This document shows positions 5,862-6,050 of a DNA stretch of 6,050 nucleotides, in pieces (position 1 is the stretch's first letter; each line of letters starts with the position of its first letter). The stretch spans positions 1 through 6,050 of the forward strand of contig CATITW010000156.1 in NCBI GenBank assembly GCA_949547975.1, written 5' to 3'. The position numbers were made by a program, and so were the translations under genes. Under the pieces are notes generated by a model, which was given only the letters and a program-made list of their open reading frames with translations, was not told the origin of the DNA and ran no database searches. Origin of the DNA: Cryomorphaceae bacterium. GTDB lineage: Bacteria > Bacteroidota > Bacteroidia > Flavobacteriales > Schleiferiaceae.

Positions 5862-6050
5862 TCCTCTGAAAGCTTTGTGCAATTCGTAGCTGGTGAACGT
5901 CAGCGAAGTCTTTACGTGAATATTGCGCTCCAAATCTCTTAAACACATGCCAAGGGCGGCAGTAATCTTTTGCGCTCCACGTGGAACTACGGCGCTGCTT
6001 AGTTTTTGGACATTGATGGCTCCAAGATCTGTAGCGCTACTATCTGTTGC
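5853..6050 (-). CDS. holB: C-terminal part of a DNA polymerase III delta'-like protein (gene runs off the right edge)
   Basis: The minus strand is open from the edge to a TAG at 5855-5853, giving 65 residues of a C-terminus. The end of the protein, with DLERNIHVKTSLTFTSYELHKAF, aligns by eye with the C-terminus I remember for the Bacteroidota clamp-loader delta' subunit (a pattern of the kind HIERNANxKILFxDLSIKLTRLL). That protein is part of the complex that loads the beta sliding clamp during replication. This is recognition from memory on a short, variable stretch, and the diagnostic AAA+ part is outside the window, so the symbol is tentative. The coding nature is better supported, by an uninterrupted frame in a place with no other gene. 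It converges on the methyltransferase gene with a 9-base overlap and carries a weak parS-like site. Confidence 0.5.
   Translation of the reverse strand, partial: ATDSSATDLGAINVQKLSSAVVPRGAQKITAALGMCLRDLERNIHVKTSLTFTSYELHKAFRGLL
5973..5988. promoter_or_regulatory. Degenerate parS-like site in the holB-like gene
   Basis: CGCTCCACGTGGAACT has the central 10-base palindrome TCCACGTGGA and matches 11 of 14 fixed positions of TGTTNCACGTGNAACA. A match of this quality is expected about 0.24 times by chance in a window of this size, so alone it means little. It is listed because it lies 1,009 bases from a perfect site, and ParB sites tend to cluster. Confidence 0.35.

Overview
The window looks like chromosomal DNA from a member of the Bacteroidota, probably the Flavobacteriia/Cryomorphaceae side. 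This rests on several points. There is a large membrane protein of the DUF4175 type, which is largely confined to that phylum. YbeY has the HxxxH...GxxD form seen in that phylum, and the methyltransferase after mnmG has a Bacteroidota-style C-terminus. TAnnTTTG-type promoter boxes are present, and Shine-Dalgarno sequences are absent or weak. Genus cannot be told from the sequence alone.

Layout. At the left edge (199 to 1, minus strand) is the 5' part of a lipoprotein gene. Facing away from it, and overlapping its 5' end, is a four-gene plus-strand run: a DUF4175-like membrane/coiled-coil protein (142-2730), the rRNA-maturation RNase ybeY (2727-3107), the tRNA-modification FAD protein mnmG/gidA (3110-4963), and a class I SAM methyltransferase with an N-terminal zinc-ribbon-like part (4980-5861). 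Gaps are -4, +2 and +16 bases, so this is almost certainly one operon. At the right edge (6050 to 5853, minus strand) is the C-terminus of a convergent gene that resembles the DNA polymerase III delta' subunit (holB) of Bacteroidota; it overlaps the methyltransferase stop by 9 bases. No stretch longer than 300 bases lacks a gene, and I found no RNA gene, mobile element or CRISPR.

The main non-coding signal is chromosome-segregation DNA. The whole 16-base spacer between mnmG and the methyltransferase (4964-4979) is a perfect match to the parS centromere consensus TGTTNCACGTGNAACA. A second near-perfect site (1020-1035) lies inside the DUF4175 gene, and a weaker one (5973-5988) lies in the holB-like gene. 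This suggests a ParB-loading cluster and an origin-proximal location, although parA, parB and oriC themselves are not in view.

Functionally, ybeY (16S rRNA 3'-end maturation and quality control) and mnmG (wobble uridine modification) both serve translation. The DUF4175 protein and the methyltransferase have no established substrates. I did not find a clearly new biological system; the parS arrangement and the overlapping divergent 5' ends are the parts most worth a second look.
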